From positions 214 through 64,213 of the forward strand of contig NZ_LMNW01000032.1 in NCBI RefSeq assembly GCF_001423125.1: 64,000 nucleotides of DNA, given 5' to 3'. Made by a program: the position numbers and the translations under genes. The notes under the pieces are model-generated. The model saw only the letters and a program-made list of their open reading frames with translations, did no database searches and was not told the DNA's origin. This stretch comes from Duganella sp. Leaf126. Lineage in GTDB: Bacteria > Pseudomonadota > Gammaproteobacteria > Burkholderiales > Burkholderiaceae_D. This document shows positions 37,055-46,106 of this stretch, in pieces (positions within the stretch are counted from its first letter, which is position 1; every line of letters begins with the position of its first letter).

Positions 37055-37465
37055 ATGCGACATTACGAAGCAAACAGCGCCAGCGCCGCTGGCCGCATCG
37101 TGGCCCTGGCCATGGTGGTCGATGGCGCACTGGCGCCGTCGGAACTGCGCGCGCTGAACCGCAGCCACCTGCTCGAACACATCGAGATCGACATCGACAC
37201 ATTCCACGGCCTGCTGGAAGACCTGTGCCACGACTTGCTCACCAGTTCGGTCAAGCAGGGCCACGTGGAGCTGGCGCCGGCCACCATCGACAGCCTGCTG
37301 GCCGAGATTACCGAACCGGACCTGCGCCGCCGCCTGCTGCGCGCGATGTGGGCGATTGCCGACGCCGACGGCGTGCTGGCCGACGCCGAAGCGACGCTGC
37401 TGGCGCGCGCCTGCGCCATGTGGTCGGCCGAATCGCGGTTCATCCGGGAGCAGTCGGCAGCCTGA
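37055..37465 (+). CDS. TerB-like small protein
   Basis: Helical protein of 136 residues. The C-terminal part AMWAIADADGVLADAEATLLARAC fits the TerB pattern of an acidic metal-binding repeat; a related VDGALAPSE is at the N-terminus. TerB binds metals and interacts with TerC, and the gene lies 49 bp after terC with GAAAGGAGC ahead of its start. The match is by pattern, so TerB membership is likely but not certain. Confidence 0.6.
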   Translation: MRHYEANSASAAGRIVALAMVVDGALAPSELRALNRSHLLEHIEIDIDTFHGLLEDLCHDLLTSSVKQGHVELAPATIDSLLAEITEPDLRRRLLRAMWAIADADGVLADAEATLLARACAMWSAESRFIREQSAA

Positions 37466-37639
37466 GCGCGGGCGGCTCCCAGACTGCGACAAGCATGGCC
37501 ACGGGTGCGGCCTGCCCACCGGCACCGGCCGGCCAGCAGTCAAGCTCCGGCACGCCGCACCGCCCATCGGTGCACCAGCGTACAGCCCGCGCAAATTGCA
37601 TGGCGCACACTCGGTGACTCGTTGACCGTGGAGAGCGCC

Positions 37640-38443
37640 ATGCCCGAAGGACCATCGATCGTCATCCTGCGCGAGCAGGTCGCAGCGTTTGCAGGCCGCA
37701 CCATCGTCCGCGCCGCAGGCAGCAGCAAGGATGTGGCGATGGACGAACTGGCCGGCCAGCCGGTGCTGGCGCTGCGCAGCTTCGGCAAGCATTTCCTGAT
37801 CAAACTGGCCGACCGCGCGCTGCGGATCCACCTCCTGATGTTCGGCACCTACCTGATCAACGAGACCAAGGCGGCGGACCGCGCCAAGCCGCGCCTGAGC
37901 CTGTTTTTCGACGACGGCAGCGCGCTGCATTTTTATACCTGCGCGGTCAAGACCATTTCCGACGACCTCGACAGCGAATACGACTGGCGCGCCGATGTCA
38001 TGAACGATGCCTGGTCGGCGCCGCTGGCGCTGAAAAAGCTGCGCGCCCAGCCGGACCTGCTGGCCTGCGACGCCCTGCTCGACCAGACCATTTTTGCCGG
38101 CGTGGGTAACATCATCAAGAACGAGGTGCTGTTCCGCGTGCGCGTGCATCCGCTCTCGACGGTGGGAGACATCCCGCCGGCCAAGCTGCGCGAACTGGTG
38201 GCGCAGGCGCGCGAGTACAGTTTCGATTTTCTGGGCTGGAAAAAGGAAGGGACGCTCAAGCAGCACTGGCTGGCGCACACGAAAAAAATCTGCCCGCGCT
38301 GCAAGATCGCCTTTTTGCGCGGCCACCTGGGCAAGACGGCGCGGCGCAGCTTTTACTGCGCGCGCTGCCAGCGGCAGTATCCGGCTACACCAGCCCGGTC
38401 AGGTAATACACCGCGATCACGAAAAACACCGCCAGCGTCTTGA
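37640..38443 (+). CDS. nei: Endonuclease VIII-like DNA glycosylase (Fpg/Nei family)
   Basis: Bifunctional glycosylase/AP lyase of 267 residues that removes oxidised pyrimidines. The N-terminal MPEGPS supplies the catalytic Pro2 and Glu3. The helix-two-turn-helix region DQTIFAGVGNIIKNEVLF binds DNA. A C-terminal zinc finger CPRC...CARC (about 215-240) holds the conserved Arg loop. The start is fixed by the obligatory N-terminal Pro. Its last 59 bp overlap the 3' end of the convergent gntP-like gene. Confidence 0.9.
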   Translation: MPEGPSIVILREQVAAFAGRTIVRAAGSSKDVAMDELAGQPVLALRSFGKHFLIKLADRALRIHLLMFGTYLINETKAADRAKPRLSLFFDDGSALHFYTCAVKTISDDLDSEYDWRADVMNDAWSAPLALKKLRAQPDLLACDALLDQTIFAGVGNIIKNEVLFRVRVHPLSTVGDIPPAKLRELVAQAREYSFDFLGWKKEGTLKQHWLAHTKKICPRCKIAFLRGHLGKTARRSFYCARCQRQYPATPARSGNTPRSRKTPPAS

Positions 38444-39791
38444 TCACGGTGATGCCGAAGATTTCGCCGTACGACTGCTTGTGGGTCAGGCCGGTGACGG
38501 CCAGCAGCGTGATCACGGCGCCGTTGTGGGGCAAGGTATCCATGCCGCCGCTGGCCATCGATACCACGCGGTGCAGCACCTCGAGCGGAATCTGCGCCGC
38601 CTCGGCTGCGCGGATGAACTGGTCCGACATGGCAGCGAGCGCAATGCTCATGCCGCCCGAGGCGGAACCGGTGATGCCGGCCAGCGTGGTCACCGAGACG
38701 GCCGCATTGACCAGCGGATCGGGCACGCTTTTCAGGGCGCTGCTGACGGCCAGGAAGCCGGGCAAGGCCGCGATCACGCCGCCAAAGCCATACTCGGACG
38801 CGGTATTCATCGCTGCCAGCAAGGCGCCGCCGACGGCTGCCTTGGTGCCCTCGGCAAACGCGGTGCGCACGCGGTTGAAGGCGGTCACCAGCACGAACAC
38901 GATACCGAGCAACAGCGCCCCTTCCACGGCCCAGATGCCGATCACGGTCTTGATCGGCAGGTTGATCGCCGACTTCAGGCCGGGCAAGGCGTCGCCGGTC
39001 AGTGCATAGCTGTCGCCGTACCACTGCGGGATCATCTTGGTCAGCGCGAAGTTGACCACGCCGACCAGCACCAGCGGCGCGATCGACAGCAGCGGGTGCG
39101 GCAAGCCGCTGCGCGCAGCGGTCGGCTTGTTGCCCGCCTCGCCGGCGCTGCCGCCATAGCCTTCACCGGTGGCCATCACCGTGCGGCGGCGCCACTCGAG
39201 ATACACCAGGCCCGCCGTCAGCATGGCGATGCTGCCGACCACGCCCAGCCATGGCGCGGCCCAGCCCGTGGTCTTAAAAAACGTGGTGGGGATGATGTTC
39301 TGGATTTGCGGTGTCCCGGGCAGGGTGTCCATGGTGAACGAAAATGCGCCCAGCGCGATCGCGCCCGGCATCAGCCGCTTCGGAATATTGCTTTGCCGGT
39401 AAAGCTCGGCGGCAAACGGGTACACGGCAAACACCACCACGAACAGCGACACGCCGCCATAGGTGAGCAGCGCGCACACCAGCACCACCACGGCATTGGC
39501 ACGGGTGCGGCCGATGTAGCGGATGGCGGCCACCACGATGGACTCGGAAAAGCCGGAAATCTCGATCAACTTGCCGAACACGGCGCCGAGCAGGAACACG
39601 GGGAAGTATAGTTTGACGAAACCGACCAGCTTTTCCATGAAGATGCCGGAGAACACCGGCGCCACGGCGCCGGGGTCGGTGAGCAACACCGCGCCCAGCG
39701 CAGCCAGCGGTGCGAACAGGATGACGCTGTAACCGCGGTACGCAGCCAGCATCAGGAAACCTAGTGCTGCAAGAACAATCAGGAATGACAT
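38385..39791 (-). CDS. GntP-family permease
   Basis: Membrane transporter of 468 residues with about 12-14 helices, related to gluconate/proton symporters. Family features include GAVFGKLIEISGFSESIV in the first third, GAFSFTMDTLPGTPQIQNIIP and MASGGMDTLPHNGAVI in the middle and C-terminal parts, with repeated pore-type loops. The TLPGTPQ and TLPHNGAV loops resemble those in GntP relatives that carry hydroxy- or keto-acids. The start has a strong GGAGGCGG. No sugar-acid catabolic genes are adjacent, so the substrate is open. Confidence 0.85.
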   Translation of the reverse strand: MSFLIVLAALGFLMLAAYRGYSVILFAPLAALGAVLLTDPGAVAPVFSGIFMEKLVGFVKLYFPVFLLGAVFGKLIEISGFSESIVVAAIRYIGRTRANAVVVLVCALLTYGGVSLFVVVFAVYPFAAELYRQSNIPKRLMPGAIALGAFSFTMDTLPGTPQIQNIIPTTFFKTTGWAAPWLGVVGSIAMLTAGLVYLEWRRRTVMATGEGYGGSAGEAGNKPTAARSGLPHPLLSIAPLVLVGVVNFALTKMIPQWYGDSYALTGDALPGLKSAINLPIKTVIGIWAVEGALLLGIVFVLVTAFNRVRTAFAEGTKAAVGGALLAAMNTASEYGFGGVIAALPGFLAVSSALKSVPDPLVNAAVSVTTLAGITGSASGGMSIALAAMSDQFIRAAEAAQIPLEVLHRVVSMASGGMDTLPHNGAVITLLAVTGLTHKQSYGEIFGITVIKTLAVFFVIAVYYLTGLV

Positions 39792-39902
39792 GCCGCCTCC
39801 ATTGAAATATTGGTCTGCGAATATTCTAGACTTAAAAGCAACAAGCTCATCTGCTTAAAATCGCTGCCATGCCATAATGAGACGGGCAATCTGTGGCAAT
39901 TA

Positions 39903-39940
39903 CGCCACCCTCACCGTTTATCGCCGCCCTCACCGTTACA
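39903..39940 (+). repeat. Imperfect 19-bp tandem repeat upstream of a substrate-binding protein
   Basis: Two adjoining 19-bp units (39903-39921 and 39922-39940) share CGCC-CCCTCACCGTT. They end eight bases before the start codon of the ABC-type binding protein. The ribosome site AGGAT lies at the junction. A role in regulation is possible but not shown. Confidence 0.6.
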
Positions 39941-39948
39941 GGATCCCC

Positions 39949-41133
39949 ATGCGCCTGCTTCTCCTTGTGCTCACCGCCAGCCTGGCTGCGCCGATCCAGG
40001 CCCAGGCCCAGACTCAGACCCAGACCAGGGCTCGGGACAGGACCGAGCCTGCGCCGCTGAACCAGGTCCGCATCGGCGTCGCCGCGCCGCTGTCCGGTCC
40101 CAGCGCCCACCTCGGCAAGGACATCGAGAACGGCGCCCGCCTGGCGATCGACGATCTCAACGCCACCGGCCCGCAGATCGGCGGCCGCAACGTGCAGTTC
40201 GTGCTGCAGGTCGAGGATGACGGCGGCGACCCCAAGCAGGGCACGGCCGTGGCGCAGAAGCTGGTCGATGCCGACGTGGCCGGCGTGGTCGGGCACCTCA
40301 ATTCCGGCACCAGCGTGCCGGCCTCGCGTCTCTACGCTGCGGCCGGCATCCCGCAGATCACGCCGGCCGCCACCACGCCGCTGTACACGCGCCAGGGCTT
40401 CCAGACCGCGTTCCGGCTGGTGGCCAATGACAACAAGATCGGCGAGGTGCTGGGCCGCTACGCGGTGCACACGCTCAAGGCGCGCCGCATCGCGGTCATC
40501 GACGACCGCACCGCATTCGGCCAGGGCCTGGTCGATGCCTTCCTCAAGGGCGTGCGTGCGCAAGGCACGGCGGCGGACGCGGTCAGCCGCCAGTACACCA
40601 CCGACCGCGCCACCGATTTCACTGCCATCCTCACCCAGATCAAGGCGCGTCAGCCGGACCTGATCTTTTTCGGCGGCATGGATGCAGTGGCCGGCCCCCT
40701 GCTCAAGCAGATGAAAACGCTGGGCCTGAACGTGCGCCTGCTCAGCGGCGACGGCATCTGCGCCGAGCGTCTGCCGCAACTGGCCGGCGACGCCATGGCC
40801 GACAACCAGGTCACCTGCGCCGTGGCCGGCGGCGTCACCGGCAACTACGACGTCGGCTACCGCGCCTTCGTCGACCGCTACCAGCAGCGCTACAAGCTGC
40901 CCCTGCAGACCTATGCGCCCTACGCCTACGACGCCGTGATGCTGCTGGCCACGGCGATGCAGGCCGCCGGCAGCGCCGTGCCCAGGCAGTACCTGCCCGC
41001 GCTGGCCAGGATCAAGTACCAGGGCGTGACCGGCGCCATCGGCTTCGACCGCTACGGCGACCTGGCCAACCCGGCGGTCACCCTGTACACCTACCGCGGC
41101 GGGCGCAAGACCCGCATCGACATCCTGCACTGA
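39949..41133 (+). CDS. Branched-chain amino-acid-type ABC substrate-binding protein (orphan)
   Basis: Periplasmic binding protein of 394 residues of the LivJ/LivK type. Signal peptide about 1-21, then a Gln/Thr-rich linker. The Leu/Ile/Val-binding fold begins VRIGVAAPLSGPSAHLGKDIENGA and continues GVVGHLNSGTSVPAS and DRTAFGQGLVDAFLKG. No LivH/M/G/F permease or ATPase genes are adjacent, so it works with a transporter elsewhere or has a sensory or scavenging role. It is divergent from the GntP permease gene with 157 bp between them. Confidence 0.9.
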   Translation: MRLLLLVLTASLAAPIQAQAQTQTQTRARDRTEPAPLNQVRIGVAAPLSGPSAHLGKDIENGARLAIDDLNATGPQIGGRNVQFVLQVEDDGGDPKQGTAVAQKLVDADVAGVVGHLNSGTSVPASRLYAAAGIPQITPAATTPLYTRQGFQTAFRLVANDNKIGEVLGRYAVHTLKARRIAVIDDRTAFGQGLVDAFLKGVRAQGTAADAVSRQYTTDRATDFTAILTQIKARQPDLIFFGGMDAVAGPLLKQMKTLGLNVRLLSGDGICAERLPQLAGDAMADNQVTCAVAGGVTGNYDVGYRAFVDRYQQRYKLPLQTYAPYAYDAVMLLATAMQAAGSAVPRQYLPALARIKYQGVTGAIGFDRYGDLANPAVTLYTYRGGRKTRIDILH

Positions 41134-41207
41134 GTGGAGGCCCTGCCGTGCGCCATCCCGGTCCCGGCTGCCCTACCATCGCGCTTTATCTGCACGCCGA
41201 GGACACC

Positions 41208-42407
41208 ATGCTAGCCAGCCGCCGCCCGCCATCGGGGCCGGGAGCGACATCGTTGAAACAGTGGGCGACATTGCCGGCATGGCTGCTCGCGCTGGCCGTC
41301 TGCAGCCCGGCGCCCGGGGCCGCCGCCCAGGCCACGCTGCCGCCGCAGGCCGCCCGAAACACCGAAACGCCGCCTGCTGCGGCTGCTGCGGCGGCGGCCG
41401 ACACCACCGGCGCGTCCGCCGCACAGCCAGCGCGCGTGGTCGTCGCCACCACCCGCGATCCGGTGGACAAGTCCTACCGCAAGATGGTCGCCGGCATGGA
41501 CCGTTTCGAGCGCCTGCATGCGCTGGCGCCGCAGGCCACGCTGCGCTTCCAGCTGCTGCCGCGCCTGTCCACCACCGAACTCGATGGCATGACGCTGCGC
41601 GTGGTCGGCGACACCATGTCGCTGCCGGTCGCGGTGGCGCCCGACCACACGTTCACCCTGCCGCGCGACGCCCGCGCGCTGGACCAGGACGCCGCGCTGG
41701 TGGCCAGCCGCAAGACCAGCACCCTGACCTGGCGCGCCCAGGTGCGCAGCCCGGGCGTGCCGGCCGGCATGCGCCGGCTCGGCGACCTGCGGCTTGAATG
41801 CCAGGTGGGCGTGGCGGCCGGCCTGCTGTCGAACAATGCCCACCTGTTTGCCTGGCTCGACAGTCTGCTGACCGATCCCGACCGCGTGTGCGGCGCGGCC
41901 GACGGCAACTACCTGTTCTTTGCCGAGCGCCCCGTGTTTGGCGTCACCCTGCAGCACGGCGGGCGCCGCGCCGCCCTGCCGTTCGACCTGCTGTACGCGG
42001 GCGGCCAGCAAACGCCGGAGACGCTGCCGTATTGCGACTGCCAGGTGCTGCTCGACCGCAGCTACTACGCTCCGCTGTGGGACAGTTCCTGGCCCGACGA
42101 CACGCTGCTGGCCTTCGACTACATGGACGATGCGCCCGTCACCACGCTGGCGCCCGGCTATGGCAGCACGGCTGCCGTACGCGCCGGACTGGGGCCGGCC
42201 ACCGTGGTACGCTTCGACAGCGGCCTGCAGGTATGGCGCTACCGCTATCCGCAGGCGGCCACTGCCGGTCAGGCAGCAGGCCAGGACGGCCAGCCCGCGT
42301 ATGCCGACTTCGTCATCCTGTTCGGCGCTGACGGCGTCGCCCGCAAGGCGCGCCTGACCGAGCCGCTGAACGCGCCTGTCGATTCAGGGAACCTCGAAAA
42401 ACCGTAG
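41208..42407 (+). CDS. Hypothetical exported protein
   Basis: Protein of 399 residues not assigned to a family. A basic start, hydrophobic core (about 20-36) and Ala-rich end (GAAAQ) give a signal peptide. An alanine-rich linker (about 45-75) follows. The mature part has a Cys pair in YCDCQVLLDRSYY (about residue 280) and acidic loops such as FDYMDD. The C-terminal region looks beta-rich. I start at the ATG at 41208. A lipoprotein gene follows 18 bp later, so the two may share a transcript and a periplasmic pathway. Confidence 0.7.
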   Translation: MLASRRPPSGPGATSLKQWATLPAWLLALAVCSPAPGAAAQATLPPQAARNTETPPAAAAAAAADTTGASAAQPARVVVATTRDPVDKSYRKMVAGMDRFERLHALAPQATLRFQLLPRLSTTELDGMTLRVVGDTMSLPVAVAPDHTFTLPRDARALDQDAALVASRKTSTLTWRAQVRSPGVPAGMRRLGDLRLECQVGVAAGLLSNNAHLFAWLDSLLTDPDRVCGAADGNYLFFAERPVFGVTLQHGGRRAALPFDLLYAGGQQTPETLPYCDCQVLLDRSYYAPLWDSSWPDDTLLAFDYMDDAPVTTLAPGYGSTAAVRAGLGPATVVRFDSGLQVWRYRYPQAATAGQAAGQDGQPAYADFVILFGADGVARKARLTEPLNAPVDSGNLEKP

Positions 42408-42425
42408 CGAGCCAGGAGCCACACC

Positions 42426-42866
42426 ATGACACCATTTTTGTTACCGCGCCTGGCATCGGCCGGCCTGCTGTTGCTGATGACCAGCGCCTGCGCCAGCGCG
42501 CCGCCTGCGGCCGATCCGCCCCCCGCTGCGGCGGTGTCGGCAGCGACCATCGACAGCCTGTGGCAGCAGATCCAGGCCGCCAGCGCCAACGCCGTCTGCG
42601 ACAACAGCAGCCAGTGCCACGCGCTCGGTGTCGGCGCCAAGGCTTGCGGCGGACCGGAGAGCTATATTGCCTGGTCCAGCAAGCAGGACGACGGCGCGGC
42701 CCTGAAGCAGCTGGTGGCCCGACATGCCGCCGCCCGTCGCGCCGACAACGTCCGCGAGGCGGTCATGTCCACCTGCTCGATGGTCTCGCCCCCCGGCGCC
42801 AGCTGCCAGGCCAACCGCTGCGTGCTCGGTCCGAAAGCGAATATCGCGGCGCCCGACGTGCAGTAA
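42426..42866 (+). CDS. Hypothetical Cys-rich lipoprotein
   Basis: Small protein of 146 residues. Signal sequence with a lipobox MTSAC at about residue 21, so it is probably anchored in the outer membrane. The mature part has a proline/alanine linker and then six Cys (CDNSSQC, KACGG, STCSM, ASCQANRC), which could form three disulfides. No family recognised. It lies 18 bp after the preceding exported protein and is followed by a terminator. Confidence 0.7.
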   Translation: MTPFLLPRLASAGLLLLMTSACASAPPAADPPPAAAVSAATIDSLWQQIQAASANAVCDNSSQCHALGVGAKACGGPESYIAWSSKQDDGAALKQLVARHAAARRADNVREAVMSTCSMVSPPGASCQANRCVLGPKANIAAPDVQ

Positions 42867-42882
42867 GCGCCGCCGCCCGACG

Positions 42883-42920
42883 AAAAAAAACCTGCGGCGC
42901 CCGAAGGCTGCCGCAGGTTT
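42883..42920 (-). terminator. Bidirectional terminator between the lipoprotein and S8 peptidase genes
   Basis: Perfect 11-bp stem AAACCTGCGGC/GCCGCAGGTTT (42888-42898 and 42910-42920). Eight A residues on the left form a U-run for minus-strand transcripts of the peptidase gene. Only three T residues lie on the right, so plus-strand termination is weaker. Confidence 0.85.
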
Positions 42921-42942
42921 GATCAGCAGGATCGCCTGCTGG

Positions 42943-45900
42943 TTAGTAGGCGAACTTCTCCTTGTTGGACGCGTTCTTGAACAGCGGCAGCGGATCGGTG
43001 GTATCGAGATCGATCACCGTGGTGCCCTGCTTGACGCCGCCCACCAGGTAGTTGACCGCGCCGACGTAGCGTTTGCCCAGGTCCAGGTTGCTCCAGCTCA
43101 TGCCGACCGAGGCCGTGCCACCGAGGGTGGCCGAGCTCGGCGACATCACCTTGAAGTTGCCAGCGGTCGAGGTCGGCTGTACCAGCCAGCTCGACAGCTT
43201 GTAGGTGGCCTGACCGCCAGCCGGTGCATAACCGATCACGCACAGCGTGTAGGTGCCGGCTGCCGGTGCCACCAGCTGGATGCTTTCGTTCGAGGTGTTG
43301 CCACCGCTCTGACCGACCAGGGTCGTGCCGCGCAGCAGGATCAGGTCGAGGTCGGAGTCGCCGGGCGCCGCACCGGTATTGTCCGCATCGAACAGCGAGA
43401 AGCGCGTCAGCAGCGTGCCGCTAGGCACGTTGAAGGTATGCACCTTGACGCCAGCCGAGGCGCCGGCGCGGCACAGCGAGGCATTGTCGCCGCCGCTGGC
43501 CTGACCGATGGTGCCGGTGGTCTGGGTGGCCGGCAGCAGGCCCTTGACGGTGCTGAAGGCACCGGCAAAGCCGGTACCGACCGTCACCACCTTGGCGCCG
43601 GTAGCGTTCTCGCTGTACACGTTCGACGCCACGGCAATGCCGGAGCCGCGCGCGGTCAGCGGGCTGCGCACCTTGTGCACGCCATCGGTCCAGGTCAGCG
43701 TACCGTACGACCAGGTGTCGAGCGGTGCGGTGGTGCGGGTCAGCTTGGCCGTGTAGGTGGCCTTGGCGCCCGGCGCCAGCGTCAGCGTCGATGGCGACAC
43801 TTCCACCTTGAAGCCTGGCAGCGTGGCCGTGACGTTGTAGGTGGCGTTGGTCTCGCCCACGTTGGTGACGGTGCGGGTCAGCGTCTGTGCGCCCAGCACG
43901 CTCGCTGCGGTCAGCGAGGCCAGGTTCAGGTTGTAGGCTGCGATGCCGCCGCCGATGCTGTTGCACTGCGCAGCCGTGTAGACCAGGCCCTGGCCGCACA
44001 GGAACCGTGCGTACTCGATCGGGGCGATGTCGTACACCAGGCCCGGATCGGAAGCCGGGGTCGGTGCGATGTGACCGGCGCCCTGGCCGAACGCGCGGGT
44101 GCCGGCGTAGGTGGCGGTGCTGTCCCATGGCACGGTGGCGCTCTGGCCGTCGCTGAAGGTGTCGTAGGCGGTCGTCATCAGCGCCGACTTGATGGCGGCC
44201 GGGGTCCACGTCGGATGACGCTGCTTGAGCAGCGCTGCCACGCCGGCCACGTGTGGCGAGGCCATCGAGGTACCGGTCAGGAAGCCATACTCGACCGATT
44301 GGGCCGGATTGCCGGCCGCGATGGCGTCGCGCTGGGCCTGGGTCAGGTCCGGGGTCAGGGCGGCCAGGATGTCGGTGCCAGGTGCGGTCATGTCCGGTTT
44401 CAGGATGTTGGCGTTGGCCACGTTCGGGCCGCGCGAGGACGAGCCGTTCATGACCGGTGCGACCACGCTCGGATCGACGACCGCCTTCAGGTTGCCCAGC
44501 GCAGCCTTAGCACCGCTGTTGCCGGCGATGTAGTTTTTGAGGATGGCGCCGTTTTCCTTGGTGATGTGGACCGTGGACAGCGAGTGCGACTGGTTCAGGA
44601 TGGTTGCTGCGCCGCCTTCGACGTTGGCGATGATCGCGCCCACCGCGCCGGCGGTCTTGGCATTGGCGCTCTTGTTGACCAGCACGTTGCTGCCGCGGTC
44701 GCAGACCAGGATCTTGCCGGCCACCTTGGCCGGGTCGAGCAGCGGGCTGACGCCGTCGGCCGGGCCGAAGCAGCGGTCCAGCGAGATCAGCTGGTCCTGG
44801 GTGAGGCCGGCCACGCCGGCGTCGCGGGCCAGGATCAGCGGCGAGCTCGGCGTGTTGGCGTTGCTCGAAGCGCCGTTCAGCTTGACGCCGGTGGCCAGCA
44901 CCACGTCACCGACGTACAGGCGGTTGATGGTGGAATTGCCGACCGACGCCAGCCATGGGCTGATGTGGCTGGCCGGGGCCGGTGCGGTGCTGGTCGGACC
45001 CGAGTTGCCGGCCGACGTCGCAACGAACACGCCTGCTGCCGCCGCGCCCAGGAAGGCCTGCTCGGTCGCTTCGTCGAAGGCGCCGCCGCCAGCCGACGGG
45101 CCGATCGAGAAGTTGATCACATTGACGCCGTCCTTGACTGCCTGGTTGATCGCCGCCACGCTGTTGGACGTGGCGCAGCTGTTGCGGCGGGTAGGATCGG
45201 TCCAGCAGACCTTGTAGGCGGCGATGCGCGCGCGCGGCGCCATGCCGCTGATCTTGCCCAGGTTGACGCCGTTGATGATGGCGCTGTTGTTGGCATTGCC
45301 GGCAGCGGTGCTCGAGGTGTGGCTGCCGTGGCCGCCTTCGCCGACAGAGCCGCCCAGCGAATCGCGCGGCGAGGCAAACTCGGTCCAGTGCAGCTGCTGG
45401 CTGGCGCTCTTGAAGTAGCGTGCACCGATCAGCTTGTTGTTGCAGTTGTTGGCGCCAAACCCCTCGCCGGTGTCGCAGCTGCCCTTCCAGCTCGCGGGCG
45501 GCGCATCGTAGACCAGCTTGCTGCCGGTCTGGCTCGGATTGCCGTTCTCGTCCACGCGGTCGGCGTAGGCCGGGTTCTCGGGCCACAGGCCGGTATCGAC
45601 GATGCCGACGATGATGTCTTCACCGGCCAGCTTCTGGCCGCCGAGCTGGTCCCACAGGCCGCCCGGCTGGTCAAGGCCGAGGAAGGTCGGGGTGAAGCTG
45701 GTGTCGAGCACCATTTCGGAGTCGGCCGTGATGGCGGCCACACCGGTGTTTTTCTTGAGCGCGCGCACTTCGTCGTCGGTCAGCAGCGCAGCGAAGCCGT
45801 TGAACACCACGTCGTACTTGGCGGTCACTTCGGCAGCGCTGACGGTGTTGATGACGTCGTTCTGCTTGGACTCCAGGTAGTTGATATAGGCCTGCACATT

Positions 45901-46092
45901 GCTGGCATCGACATTGAGGCGCTGGCCGGCAGTCGGCTGGGTGGCGCTCAGGCCGGCCACCTGGCCGGTGTAGGTGGCAACCGGCTTGTCGACCAGTTGC
46001 ACGATGTAGGAGCGGCGCACCTGTTCGGCATGGGCAGCACCGGACAGGGCGGCCAGCAGGACGATGGCGGAGCAGATAGGACGGAGTTTCAT
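42943..46092 (-). CDS. Secreted S8 subtilisin-family protease
   Basis: Protein of 1,049 residues. Signal peptide 1-22; I9 inhibitor prodomain (about 28-130) ending at the mature-domain start; catalytic domain with Asp166 (GIVDTGLWPE), His255 (GHGSHTSS) and Ser609 (GTSMASPHVAG). A PA insert (about 385-480, KVAGKILVCDRGS) and oxyanion Asn in TSAGNSGP are present. A fibronectin-III-like domain (about 710-800, SPSTLTLAPGAKATYTAKLT) and beta-rich C-terminal regions follow. This resembles plant-type subtilases. It sits 14 bp after a PEP-CTERM gene on the same transcript, with GAGGAAAC before the ATG. Confidence 0.93.
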   Translation of the reverse strand: MKLRPICSAIVLLAALSGAAHAEQVRRSYIVQLVDKPVATYTGQVAGLSATQPTAGQRLNVDASNVQAYINYLESKQNDVINTVSAAEVTAKYDVVFNGFAALLTDDEVRALKKNTGVAAITADSEMVLDTSFTPTFLGLDQPGGLWDQLGGQKLAGEDIIVGIVDTGLWPENPAYADRVDENGNPSQTGSKLVYDAPPASWKGSCDTGEGFGANNCNNKLIGARYFKSASQQLHWTEFASPRDSLGGSVGEGGHGSHTSSTAAGNANNSAIINGVNLGKISGMAPRARIAAYKVCWTDPTRRNSCATSNSVAAINQAVKDGVNVINFSIGPSAGGGAFDEATEQAFLGAAAAGVFVATSAGNSGPTSTAPAPASHISPWLASVGNSTINRLYVGDVVLATGVKLNGASSNANTPSSPLILARDAGVAGLTQDQLISLDRCFGPADGVSPLLDPAKVAGKILVCDRGSNVLVNKSANAKTAGAVGAIIANVEGGAATILNQSHSLSTVHITKENGAILKNYIAGNSGAKAALGNLKAVVDPSVVAPVMNGSSSRGPNVANANILKPDMTAPGTDILAALTPDLTQAQRDAIAAGNPAQSVEYGFLTGTSMASPHVAGVAALLKQRHPTWTPAAIKSALMTTAYDTFSDGQSATVPWDSTATYAGTRAFGQGAGHIAPTPASDPGLVYDIAPIEYARFLCGQGLVYTAAQCNSIGGGIAAYNLNLASLTAASVLGAQTLTRTVTNVGETNATYNVTATLPGFKVEVSPSTLTLAPGAKATYTAKLTRTTAPLDTWSYGTLTWTDGVHKVRSPLTARGSGIAVASNVYSENATGAKVVTVGTGFAGAFSTVKGLLPATQTTGTIGQASGGDNASLCRAGASAGVKVHTFNVPSGTLLTRFSLFDADNTGAAPGDSDLDLILLRGTTLVGQSGGNTSNESIQLVAPAAGTYTLCVIGYAPAGGQATYKLSSWLVQPTSTAGNFKVMSPSSATLGGTASVGMSWSNLDLGKRYVGAVNYLVGGVKQGTTVIDLDTTDPLPLFKNASNKEKFAY

Positions 46093-46106
46093 CAGGGTTT
46101 CCTCGA

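Noticed and set aside
36049..37465. A tellurite resistance operon
   Set aside because: Only terC and a TerB-like gene are present; terA, terD and terE are missing, so general metal or pH stress is more likely.
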